Shown: positions 39,144 through 50,308 of the stretch, piece after piece
Layout of the letters: each line of letters begins with the position of its first letter
Numbering within the stretch: position 1 is the stretch's first letter
NCBI GenBank assembly: GCA_013396915.1
Contig: VWZL01001944.1
Coordinates: forward strand, 186,001 to 250,000
Reading direction: 5' to 3'
DNA from: Stercorarius parasiticus
Lineage: Eukaryota; Chordata; Aves; Charadriiformes; Stercorariidae
DNA length: 64,000 nt
The notes under the pieces: model-generated
Database searches by the model: none
What the model saw: only the letters and a program-made list of their open reading frames with translations
Told to the model about the DNA's origin: nothing
Translations under genes and position numbers: made by a program

Positions 39144-39204
39144 TTTCCAAGGAATTTTTCGTCGTCTGATCTTTAGATTCCTTTGTGCTTCTAGCTTTTA
39201 GATT
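39144..39204 (-). CDS. BCR: BCR exon 6: DH domain
   Basis: 61 bp, phase 0 to 1. Encodes NLKARSTKESKDQTTKNSLE plus the first base of the Thr codon completed in exon 7. The middle is the more variable, lysine-rich loop of the DH domain, and it holds several of the few changes from human (remembered as NLRARSNKDAKDPTTKNSLE). The acceptor is TTCTTTTAG, the donor GTGAGT. Too short to stand out as an open frame, it was found from the flanking exon phases. Confidence 0.95.
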
Positions 39205-40922
39205 CTAAAAGAAAAAGAAAACCCACGTAGCAGATGGTCAATCACCTTGAAATATCACATGGGATCATAAGATACTCTCTGCTCCTCTGAGGGAGGGCCT
39301 AGCTGCAAATGGAGGACAGCCCTACCACAGTTCAAGTCACTGAAGGAAAAACATGCTTTCCTTCTTAGTAAATCCACCATTGCCATATCACAGACGCCCA
39401 CACATCTCAAATATTAAGCAATTTTCTTAGGAGTGCATGTCAATAGAAATGCAGCAAAGCAGGGAACCACCTATAGCAACACGGATGGTGGAGTTTTTAA
39501 ATCACTTGCAGGAGAAAGGTGTGTCTGTAAGGATGCAGCCATTATCACAGCATGTGTACACCACCAATAAATAAGGTACAGGATTGGGATTCAGTACCCC
39601 CAGGTTATACTTCCTTATACCTGTACTCAGAGGTGGGTGACCTTGGAGAGGTCAGCTCTATATCACGGCAGAAAAGGAACAATGCCTGCACTCTTCTCTC
39701 TGCATATGGACTGTGAAGCATATGGAATGTGCTGAGCTCTGAAATCCTCACCAGGGCACAAATGCAAAAGTATCATCACAATCATTCCAAATACAGCAGA
39801 TACTAGGATGATTTCAGAATTATCCTTCAGAAAAGAGCAAAACCGAGGGATCACATTTGCACAGAGCCCAGGACACTGGGGTCTTAATGTCTATTCTGTC
39901 TTCTAGGGACTACCATAACACTATCTGTACATATTACTATAAATAAATGGGAATGCCCATGAAATACATTTTAGTACTGAAGGAAAAGTAAGCACAGGGG
40001 AAGCTTCTTTACTAATGAGTTGACACCACTAGAGCACAGAAGTTGTCAGGCAATGGACCAGAATAACCTCATGGAAATGTTCAGGTAAGAAGACATTTGC
40101 ACTCTGGTGAGTAGTACAGCAGGTCCCAAAAGTCAAGCCTTGCTTCCCTCATTTCACAGAGGGAACATGTTTTATTTTACCTCTTTATCATAAAAATCAA
40201 AAAGGACGTGCAATATTGAATGTACTCCCTCAGTATTATTCAGCTCTGATTGTTTCTAAGGACACATACATGAAGTTCATGTTTTCTTGGCAACTGAGTT
40301 CTTCAAGATATAATCACCGCAATACAAAGAGTCAACCATGCACTGCAGGCAAAGCTGGCGGCCTGGGAAGCCTAAAAAAGTATTCAAAATGCTTTGATAC
40401 GAGGTACTCCTCTTAAAGAGGGGAAATCAGAGTAGTCCAATGAATAATATTATAGATTACGGTTGACACACTTGCCTTTTTAAACAGAGAGCTACCCTCT
40501 TCTTTTCTCCACACCAGTGAAGCATGCAATTCCACTGGCAGCCATAATTCAAGCCATTAAGGATGTTTTTTTACACCACAGTCAGCATTATCATTAGCAA
40601 GAGAAATATTTGAGAAACTCAAATACAGCTTTCCCTTCTAGAAATGCATGAAGGTGGCACAGAGCTGAGAAGTTCAAAGCGATGCCAGTTTTTACAAGAT
40701 TCCCTGGGTGGGGACAGCACATAAAGGCTGTCTGTGTGATCACCTCTATTAGCCCAAAGTACAAATCACTGTAAGAACATGAGCTGAAGCAATGAGCCTA
40801 TGGGAGCTCACAACTCCTCCAGAAGTCAGGGCTGCAAAGATACTTAGAGGATAGACAGGAGTGACATCGCAGAGTATTAGTCAGATCCAGACGGCTTGTG
40901 TGTCTGAATACCGTGACATTAC

Positions 40923-41030
40923 CTCAGAGATTTCAGCAAACTGAGCATTGGCTTGGCAGCATTTCTCTGCTGTCTCCATAGCAACTTCATAGTTATCCAC
41001 AAAGGCCCGGTACACTCCCAGCTGGCTGGC
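40923..41030 (-). CDS. BCR: BCR exon 5: DH domain
   Basis: 108 bp, phase 0 to 0, 36 codons: starts [20 protein letters not shown] and ends [13 protein letters not shown]. Differences from remembered human sequence are Glu for Gly after DNY and Thr for Met in AMET. It encodes central helices of the RhoGEF domain. The acceptor is CTTCCTGCAG and the donor GTAATG, a weaker match to consensus than most donors in this gene. Confidence 0.96.
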
Positions 41031-44000
41031 CTGCAGGAAGCAAAACAAAATAAAATAAACACTGGGGAAGAAGACAGTTTGGGATGGCCAGCCTCAGTAT
41101 CTAATGATCAGGTCACGTTCCTTCATGCCACTCAATTGCAGGGAATGCTGAGCAGGCCCTGAAAGACACCTCTGACCTGCCAGCTTTGCTTAACCAGGGC
41201 AGGTACTCCCATGCACCCAGTTCCATCTATGCTGAATAAGTTCACAAGTGAAGGATATGAAAGCCTGTGAGGATGACACATCCTTATTACTGCCATCTAT
41301 TTTTCCCTTCTGAACTGCCAGATTAGTATCTATTAATATTTTAGCTCATTGATGTAACTGGAGCTGCTGGCTATTTGCCTCAAAATATGAATCAGACAGG
41401 AATGATTCAGCCCAACAGCACAAACGTGACCCCAGTAAGCTACTTGTTGGCTTTTGCATGATGGACACACTAACTCAAACCCAGATATTAACCCGTATCT
41501 GCATTAGTGAACATCATCATATGGACAGCAGAGTGCTGAACATACAGAAGAGAGATCCAGAGCACAATCTGTTCAGAAGGCAGGGGCTGCAGCACTAGGT
41601 GATCAAAAATGGCAGTTTTTCCAGCAGAAGGAATATGCAATTGGTCCAAAAGACAATGGAGCAGGCCTCAGAATGCAGCAGTAAGCCATTATTATAACTG
41701 AGTCTTAGCACTGATCGCAGGATGTCCCTGACTTAGGAACTGCAGCCATATTCATGCCAGAGAACATAAGATCCAGGTCAGAAAATCCCTATGTAGCTTC
41801 CAAGCTTGTCTGGATTGCAGAGCTGGTTTTCATAGAATCATAGAATTGTTAGGGTTGGAAGGGACCTTCAAGATCATCTAGTTCCAACCCCCCTGCCATG
41901 GGCAGGGACACCTCCCACTAGATCAGGTTGCTCAGAGCCCCATCCAGCCTGGCCTTAAAAACTTGCGGGGATGGGGCTTCCACCACCTCTCTGGGCAACC
42001 TGTTCCAGTGCCTCACTACCCTCATGGTGAAGAGCTTCTTCCTAATGTCCAGTCTGAATTGTCCCATCTCTGGTTTTAATCCGTTCCCTCTAGTCCTACC
42101 TTTACCTGATATCCTAAAAAGTCCCTCACCAGCTTTCTTGTAGGCCCCCTTAAGATACTGGTAGGCCACTATAAAGTCTCCTCGGAGCCTTCTTTTCTCC
42201 AGACTGAACAATCCCAACTCTCTCAGTTTGTTCTCATAGGAGAGGTGCTCCAGCCTCGTGGCCCTTCTCTGGACATGTTCCAGCACATCCATATCTTTCT
42301 TGTAGTAGGGGCTCCAGAACTGGAGGCAGTACTCCAGGTGGGGTCTCACGAGAGTGGAGTAGAGGGGGAGAATCACCTCCCTCAACCTGCTAGACACGCT
42401 TCTGATGCAGCGCAGGATACGATTGGCTTTCTGGGCTGCAAGTGCACACTGACGGCTCATGCTGAGCCTCTCGTCCACCAGCACCCCCAAGTGCTTTTCT
42501 TCAGGGCTGCCCTCAAGCCAGTCACTGCCCAGCCTATATCGGTGCTTGGGATTGCCCTGACCCAGATGGAGGACCTTGCACTTGGTCTTGTTGAACTTCA
42601 TTAGGTTGAACAAGAGGTTTTGTGTTGCAGAGCTGCACAGGCTGTGCTCTAAACACCTCAGCACCTTGAACACACTTTCAAGTGCATGGTCAGTAATGAG
42701 CCAACAGGTGGAGTGCTGTAAAAAGGCTCCATTAAAGAGAATTTTGTTACCAGAAGAGCTTGCACTTACCTTATTATCTCTGCAACTTCCCTAACACGTC
42801 TGCCCAAGACACGCAACAGACAGAGCAGTTAACTTTCCCACAGACAGTGCTCTTTTCCTCTCTTGCTCTCTCATAATCATTGTGTTCCCCATTCTCTATG
42901 GAGCTTTGTGCAAGAGATGATGGAAGAGAAAAAGCCACTCTCGGGAGAACTTTCCCTGCACAAATTTCTTTAGCTAACAGAGGCTAAGAAACAGCAAGCT
43001 ATTTCCTAGGGCACATTTTACTGAAAGATTAGGAACCAATCTCAACCCTCATACAAAATAACACCGTTATGGCTGAAGCTGAAGGAAACTGCGCTCACTT
43101 ATGCTGGGGATGACCTGACCCCAACAATCTGGAGAGAATAAAATCTGTATTTGCCACTGCAGCACAATTTTGTGAAAAAGCAGGGCTTATGACATTTGGA
43201 TTTGGATGATGCCAGCTAACACAGCAGAGCTTTAAAGTTTCTCCATTCCTGTGTGGCTCTTTAATTTCCTGCTAACTCCTCAACAGTCTTTTTTAAGCTT
43301 TCATTTTCCTCCTCTAAACATGCCGCCATGAAAACATCTTTTTCATTGAAAACTGAGCTTCCAATCAAAGCAATAATGCTCATGCACAGTTTTCATGCTG
43401 GTTTAAGTTTTCTCTTTTTCAACTGAAAAGAACACATTGAAAATTAAACAAGATTTGGTAGAAATAATTGGCTTCTGGTTAAAGTTTTTTGCATTCCTGA
43501 AAACCATCAATGATAATATTTGCTAAATATTTCTTCATTTCTAAAAACAGTTCTAAGGTGTTTCCTTTCTAGTTATAAAAAAAATACATAAAATATTCCT
43601 AAAACTGAGAAGCATATTTCACTCCCACATGCCTAGCATCTTTTTTTCTTTTCCTTAGTTTCCACAGGAAAAAGGTGGAATAACAGTCACTGATGTTGCA
43701 AATGGATTGTACTTTGTGCCAGACTATATGAAATTCTAGAACTCCTTGCATACACTATCTATAACTTCAATCTACGGTGCTTTCTTTCGCATGATATTAA
43801 AGAAAATTAATGTCCCCAGGGATTACAGGATAATAAGGATTCCAGTGTTTATCATCAGATTGCACGACCTGACCAGAAGTAAACAGTCTGCTCAAAAAGA
43901 TTTGATATACATCCTGTAAAGATGTCTTGTGATGCCTGGTGTTCTTGCTGTCTCTCTCATCTAGCTGCTTCCCACTGCCTGCCAAGAATTATTAGCTTTA

Positions 44001-45483
44001 TCTCATTGAGCAAAGAGTTCACAATTCCCGCTGACACTGTACCAAACCAGAAACTGAAACTGCTAAGCTAGCTCAAAGCTTCCTGCATGAGGGCAATTCG
44101 CTCTTTGCTTCCAATATGAATCCAACAAAATCAACAATTCTGTTACAAATGCACAAAAATCGGGGAAACATAAAAACAGAGTGCCAGAAGGGCTTAACTC
44201 CTGAACCTGCGAACCTGCTTAACACCTGAACCAACAAGAAATGTTCTTACAACAAAGGCCTAAGTAGCTGTACGGTGAGTCGAAGCTTGCTTGACAGCCA
44301 GCAGTGGTAAGGAATATATTCAGGTCTTCTTCAATTAGTGTTATCTTCATTGCTGCACTACACTTTCAATACAGTTTGTGAGGTTTCCACTTGCAGCAGC
44401 CTTCTGTATCTTTGCTTCAGCAACCAGCAGCAGGTGGTTTTGTCTTCTTAAACCAGTTGCTCAAATTGCATACCATGAACTACTCACCAAGGCACCAACT
44501 TGACCCCTCCTGGCTAAAACATGCTGGCAGTGAAAAGCCGATTCCCATATTTTGATCTTGAGCTGCTGGTGTGGGTGGAAAACATCAACTTCCAGGCCCA
44601 TTTCCCCCTGCTCCATAGGGTATGGGGCTGGTGCTGGGCTACACAGCTGCTAACAATTGAGTCACCCTGGTAAAGCACACTCCCCATCCAATAAACCCCT
44701 CACTGGAATGTCACTCCTACCCTGAGAATCAGAAGCACCCCAGGAACGCAGAGATTCTTTTCTAAAAAGGAAAAAACAGCTCCTTTAATCCTTTGCTCTC
44801 TGCACATGCTAGGGGAGAGGCTAAAGGGGCCAAAGGAATCTCATAGAATGCAAACAATTTGTCATCTGGCTCAGAAACTCAGCAATTTTAATTCAGCCTC
44901 AGGAATACGCTGTATATGTCTTTGTCCTTTTCTGCACTCAGAGAATTTTGTGGTGGTTGCTTGAAAGATTCTCAGCAGCAGGTTGACTGCATCAGCACAG
45001 CAGCAGCAAGAGGAGTATCAAGGCCAGGATGGTAGTAGAAAAGCAAAGCCAAAGGTGATGACCATAAAACAGAGAAAATCAGCACAAGACAGAGGAAAGG
45101 ACCACAGAGAGAAGGAAGTATGTGTGAGGGAGTTCAGCAATAATGAGAAACACTTAGCTGTCAGTGTTAAAAAGTATACTTTTCAACACTGCCATTCTCC
45201 CATCTTCCTCTAAAGCAAATGGTTCGATGACACTGCAGACACCCTGGAGATTTGATATTTCTGTGAAATTGTATTTGTATTAGTAGCAGAGCTTGCTGGA
45301 GTCTTTAGACAGACACTTTTGCTGTAGGCCCTTCACTGCAGCGGCAAAGCTAGAAGCCTCTCATCTAACTCAGCTATGGGCTTTCATCCCTTCGGTCTAT
45401 GCATAGTCACCAAAGGGAATTTTACCAGCACCTGTGAGATGAATGAGAAGTAACAGAAACTTTGGTGTTGGCAGCTGACTCAC
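41031..45483 (-). other. BCR: BCR intron 4 (4.5 kb) with CR1 insertion
   Basis: 4453 bp, GTGAGT donor and TGCAG acceptor. A CR1 LINE fragment occupies 41830-42608 in the same orientation as BCR. The remaining 3.7 kb is AT-rich sequence with no gene or repeat that I recognise. Confidence 0.85.
41830..42608 (-). mobile_element. CR1 LINE, 5'-truncated, with reverse transcriptase C-terminus
   Basis: The minus strand ends in the CR1 3' tail (ATTCTATGATTCTATGA) at 41830. The body carries about 230 codons of open reading frame (41918-42606) that match the C-terminal part of CR1 ORF2: [20 protein letters not shown], then [20 protein letters not shown], then [13 protein letters not shown], and the end [14 protein letters not shown]. 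Chicken Repeat 1 elements move by target-primed reverse transcription and are usually 5'-truncated, as here: homology stops near LMKFNKTK. Compared with the family, a few codons are missing in frame at [10 protein letters not shown] (usually about KMIRG before LEHLS). The element cannot be autonomous because the endonuclease and most of the polymerase are absent. The preserved frame suggests a moderately young insertion. Confidence 0.93.
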
Positions 45484-45669
45484 CAGCTTTTGGAAGAGGT
45501 CCCCTACACGTTGCTGGTGACTCCACTGCTGCACTCGGGGAAAGAGCCCATCATAGAATTCTTTGTGGATCTCATAGAGCTCAGGCACTTTGAAGAATAT
45601 TGTCTCAATCTGCTGACTAGTCAGCACAGGCTGAGAGGTGGTGGCAGCTGCTTTCAAAGGCTTCATAGG
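45484..45669 (-). CDS. BCR: BCR exon 4: DH domain
   Basis: 186 bp, phase 0 to 0, 62 codons, from [20 protein letters not shown] to VGDLFQKL. The residues appear identical to human BCR as I remember it, including [18 protein letters not shown] and [13 protein letters not shown]. This is the second conserved block of the DH helical bundle. The donor is GTGAGT, after CTG. Reading on into the intron gives V-S-Q-L by chance of frame, closely resembling the A-S-Q-L that begins exon 5; the true boundary is set by the GT donor and the exon 5 sequence. Confidence 0.97.
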
Positions 45670-46188
45670 CTGAAATGAGGAAAGAAGGAAATGGTTATCA
45701 TGCAAACCAAGTACATCCACCCTTGCCGCATTACAATACATCCCTCCAGAGAGTTGTTTTCATCCTATTAATAACTGATATTTGTATTCACACAACTCCT
45801 GAAAGCTAGATATTAACCAGTTCTCCCATGGGGATCAGCCACTCCTGGTAGGTAGATTTTCCCAGGATATTAATGGTGCAATATAAATACCTTTGCACTC
45901 CATTTCCTTAATCTCTATCCAACTGTAAAGCATCGTGTCAAATAATTAGCACAGGACACTGAAAAACAGGGCTCCTGGATACTACCACACTAGTAACTCC
46001 CTGGTTGTGCCATATCCAGCCCTTTCTTTAAGCCTCTCTTTCTCTAATGGAGAAAAGGAGTAACAGGTACCCTTTGCACCCAGCAACTTGTAACCCATGG
46101 TACGTGAAGTTCTGGGAAACTTTGGATGGAAGCAGCAGTGAAAATTCAAGTACCAGTATTTGGAATGGTATTTGCCACCAGCACTTAC
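45670..46188 (-). other. BCR: BCR intron 3
   Basis: 519 bp, GTAAGT donor and TTTCAG acceptor. No internal features recognised. Confidence 0.85.
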
Positions 46189-46293
46189 CAGCAGCAGAGC
46201 TTCCAGGTGGCTCAGGTAGGTTTCCTCACTGGCTAGGATTCCTGACAGGACCCATTTTCTCATCTCCAGGCCTTTCTCCAGGTCTGGCTCACT
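46189..46293 (-). CDS. BCR: BCR exon 3: start of the DH (RhoGEF) domain
   Basis: 105 bp, phase 0 to 0, 35 codons. Begins SEPDLEKGLEMRKWVLSG and ends HLEALLL. The segment GILASEETYLSHLEALL is the first conserved helix (CR1) of Dbl-homology exchange factors, the part that contacts switch regions of the Rho GTPase. One difference from remembered human sequence is Pro for Leu in SEPDLEKG. The donor is GTAAGT and the acceptor TTTTGTAG. Just upstream on the sense strand lies an unusually long pure pyrimidine run (46311-46373 on the plus strand as purines), probably the extended polypyrimidine tract for this acceptor. Confidence 0.97.
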
Positions 46294-46310
46294 CTACAAA
46301 AAGGTTGTTA

Positions 46311-46373
46311 AGGAGAAAAAAGAAAAAGAAAAAAAAAAGGAAGAAAAAGGGGGAGGAAGAAGAAAAAAAAAAA
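46311..46373 (-). promoter_or_regulatory. BCR: Extended polypyrimidine tract before exon 3
   Basis: The plus strand is purine-only for 63 bases, so the BCR sense strand is pyrimidine-only. Its near end is 18 bases from the exon 3 boundary, with ACAACC and TTTTTGTAG between. This is far longer than a usual polypyrimidine tract and probably contributes to U2AF binding at this acceptor; mirror-symmetric purine runs can also form triplex DNA. Confidence 0.7.
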
Positions 46374-49300
46374 CAAGAATGATGATGGAGAGTAAAAGCT
46401 ATCATTCAGCAGACCACAGCATACTTGGGATTTTGGTTTACTTTCAGACTAAAAACAACAACCAAACAAAAACCCCACCTGTGCTCAGTATCCTGTTTCT
46501 AGAAAAACACAAACATAAAACATTAAATGAATTTTTATTTACCAGCAACTGATTTCACTTAGATTATTTACAGGTGTTAACTTTAGTCATCCAACTTTGG
46601 TGCCTCAATTAGATGCCCAGACTTCTTCACAAAAACACAGAACTTAAAAATCAGAATTTATCCTCCTAAACAAATCTTAGGGACTCTTGGTTATGTGCAA
46701 TTTTCTCTTTCCTCCCACAAGAGTCCTCTATGATCTTACTCCAAAGCCATGTTTCTCTATGCAGACAAGATCACTTCCCCTGCACCTACACAGATGCACA
46801 TGAATATACAGCAGTTACAGCCTGACATTGCTGTTAAGATGGTTGTTCTTTCTCCCACTCTCTACTATTCACTAAATTATTTTTCAGTGCCAGCTTGCAC
46901 AATGTCTATTTTTAGTTAGAGGATGGAATAATCAGCACTGCTTGGAACACACATGCTGATTTTCTTATTGGGATTCCATGAAGGAGTTCTTAACCAAAAC
47001 AACTGAAGAAAGAGAGAAAAAAAAAACTAAAACATCCATGGGCAAATGTACACATCAAGAGAAGACTAACATCACATGTTAAGAGAAGCAGTAATCCCCT
47101 CTGTTGAATTTCAATTATCTTTCCTCTCAAACTGTTACCTGAAAAATATTTAACCTGATAAAATGAAATTGAGTATTTCCATAAACTCTGAAAAAAGTGT
47201 GGCTGAACAATGGAGGTTATAAATAATGAGAAACACCCCCTTTTACAGAATCCTATTTCCCGTTCTTTTTATTTCTGTCTTTCACAGAAATGGCTTTTTA
47301 CAATTCTTGCAACCTTTTATGTTGTCAAATGCCTCTTAAGAATAGAGTCAGTAGTTGGATCTGAAAGGGCAGATACATTTCAAGGGCTTTAGGTAGGTCT
47401 TTTCAGGCTCCATCCTACTCCTCTTAACATCCAGAGGAATATTCAGCTATTGATTTCAGCAGCAGAAGAATCAGGAAACATAGCAGTATGCTCCACTCTA
47501 TTGACTGAACAGAAAGCCCTATAGCTGACAAAAAAAGCTCCATTTAGTTTAGGGTCCTCTGCTTTGAACCCTGGAGATGTATCCATGAGGTTCATTATGG
47601 AGAGAAGGTACCTTGGCTATAGGTAAGCTTACAGTAACTATCACATTCTGAGCGTGATTTTGAGCCTACACACCACATGAAGAAAGAAACGGATCCTCAC
47701 ACTCCCAGATATTTCTGGATTCAGTCTCATCAATAACCATCCTCATTTTTGCATGCTTTCATTAAATTTCACAAGCTATTTTCTAAGCTAAAAGACCTTG
47801 CAGCAACTACTTTATAAAATTTTTTGGAGGTGTCAAATACCACCATCACCTTTTAAATAAAAGTGGCAGACAGAAGCTGTTCTAAGGAAATGAGTAAAAT
47901 TTACACACACATCAGGTACTACACAGAAAGAAGAACTTGTCTCTGTATCTCACCCTTCAGTGAGGTTTAATAAGAACCACAGAGCCTTTTAAAATCTTGA
48001 AAGGGCATCTCAAAGAAGCTAGGAATTTGTAATTCAGCAGTCGTGTTCAGAAGATTTCAGAAAAACACCAGTGACAAACTACATGGTAAAAACGAAAGCT
48101 GCAACAGATTCTATGCATCTACAGAGCACCCGTGCGACTGCCTGTTACAGCTCAGACAGAAACGTGCAACAATTTTATGACCATTCCTTACGATTTCTGT
48201 ATCAGTACTGTCTGGATGTTCACCTCATGGACCACTTTGTAATGCATGGTACCTGCATGTAATCAAGACAGCCCCAATATAGTTAACAAAGATTGCCCTC
48301 ATCCAAGAGACAGGGATGTAGCAGCCCTGGTGCAAGAAAAACACAATGCCTTTTGGTTTCCAAAGATTTCTAACAACATTTAACAAAAGAAAAATCCAGC
48401 TTCACAAAGAAGCATTGAGAAAAACTAACAGTGCTCCAAAGCCCCTGCTGCTGAGGATGAGGTCACTGGTCAATATTGACACAGTACTATTATTATCTTT
48501 AGCAGGTTCTCTTGAAGGAGGTGAGGATTTAAAAACCAGCTGGGTATGTAACTTCTGTAAAGAGCAGCACACAATGACAATTTATTTAAATGATTCAAAC
48601 TTCCCCATCATGACAGTGGCGCAACAGTTTTCCTTGTAGCACTGAGAACAGTTTTCCTCTTCACAAAAAAAAGCTTTAATTTACAAGCCAGTTCTTGCTG
48701 GGCACCGTCAGCTGACAGAGACAGCATTTTCTGCCTGAATGTTAATTTCCTCTCTTTAAGAGAGATGTGCTTTCAGAGAGACAAACATCTCCCAGGACAC
48801 ATTAAAGGCCTTCCTTCCTGGCCATTACCACAAGGTCACTTTGCAAAGTCCACGGTATTGTCCTAACCCTTTTTAATAGAAGCATTTTCCAAGCGTGATG
48901 CTTGCAAACCTCTAGCCTCAGACGCATCCAGACAGGGCAGGGCCTGACTGCTTTAAGCTACAGTGCAGCAGTTGCTGAAGAAACCCGCAGGGGAGTTTAT
49001 GCAACAATCACATCACATATTACAAGGTCTCCAATGCAGTACCTCAAATTTACATACAGATTCCTTATATGTGAAAAGATGATCTCCTGCTGCTCCTGCT
49101 GTGTCAGGGATCAATACAACGCCAGGGTGCTGCTGTCTGCATTGTGCTGCCATTCTGTCTTTCCTCCTGAGAGTCAGTGCCCTGACAAGAGTTTCCTGCT
49201 GAGGGAAGCCTTTTCCGACAATGTCATCTGGGGCTGCGCTGAGCAGCATCTCTTGCTGCTAGATGAACATCTGGAAAACAGCCCCTGCGCTTCTTCAGCC

Positions 49301-50275
49301 TCAGGGTGCTTTTTAAGTCACACTTGTTATGAAACGTACTCCAGGACTGAGAAATTCACTGGGACCTGGTGCCAACATCAGGGAGAAGAGGAGCAGGTTT
49401 ATTATTTGGTATTACAACATTCCTCACTTACAGAATTGGGAACAGGCTCACCTGCTCACCCAAAACAAGACAGAGCAATTAGCAGGTAGAGATACTGCAA
49501 GACTGTCCTTCCACTCTCCCCTTACAGCACGCCAAGATGTGATGCACCCAGTGCCAAGGGCATTTTCTGCTTTGCTCATACCTGACAAAAAAGGGAAAGA
49601 AAGAGCAACACTGCGACCAGAACAGCCTCGCTAGCTGCTCTGCTGCTGCACTCCAAGCAGAAGCGCAGTTAAGAGAGGGAACATTCCAGGCATAGGTATC
49701 AAGCTCCCCACTGGTTCAGGGAAATCTGCCAAGGCTGAGGACTCTTCTCCCCTACCCCGGCAAGAAGCAAGCAGTCAGAAATCCTTGAGCTGCTTGTGGC
49801 AAGGGGAGGAGCTGGTACCACATCTACCAGACCACATTAGCTAGGGGAAAATACACCTATTAACCAAAGTGCAGATGGGGTGTTCCCAGCAGGATGTGGG
49901 GAGCAGCCTGCATTGGCAAACTCGAGCCACTCAGCAGGGAGTGCCAGGTGGTCAGCAGTCCGTCCCATGCTTCCTACCCAGTCTGGTTAGCCCATTTTTT
50001 ACTTGTACAAGTCTGACTAGTATTTCATGTTCTGACTCTGTCCCTACCTCTTTGATGCCAGCATCCATTTCTAGCCTTTCTCCATTACCCTTCCATCTTT
50101 TGGCTACCTCCTTAACCACACATTTCAGAATAAATCTGTCTTACAAGACTATCACGGGGCAGCAGCCAGAGCATTCCTGTCTGTCTGCCATGGGAGTTGT
50201 GAGGATGCAACACCCAGCCAGTTCTGAACAAGTAAGAAAGAAATCAGTGCTCTGCTCCCACTCCTCTTGAACTAC

Positions 50276-50279
<4 letters not shown>

Positions 50280-50305
<26 letters not shown>
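50280..50305 (+). repeat. 26-base A run
   Basis: An uninterrupted A homopolymer in intron 2. An AATAAA lies about 150 bases before it on the same strand, but no recognisable retrocopy, SINE or target-site duplication surrounds it. Confidence 0.85.

Positions 50306-50308
<3 letters not shown>

Larger units (their letters stand above)
37831..40922 (-). other. BCR: BCR introns 5-7
   Basis: Sizes: intron 7, 347 bp; 6, 913; 5, 1718. All GT-AG. The only structure noticed is a palindromic CATGCATGCATGCA stretch at 38958-38971 in intron 6. Nothing else recognised. Confidence 0.85.

Noticed and set aside
45397..45483. Extension of exon 4 past KL into V-S-Q-L and beyond
   Set aside because: A GTGAGT donor lies at this point and exon 5 supplies A-S-Q-L; the extension is intronic.
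48902..49489. 195-residue open frame on the plus strand in intron 2
   Set aside because: It starts at a non-ATG codon, shows no recognisable domain, and lies inside an intron on the opposite strand. Composition is not protein-like beyond chance.
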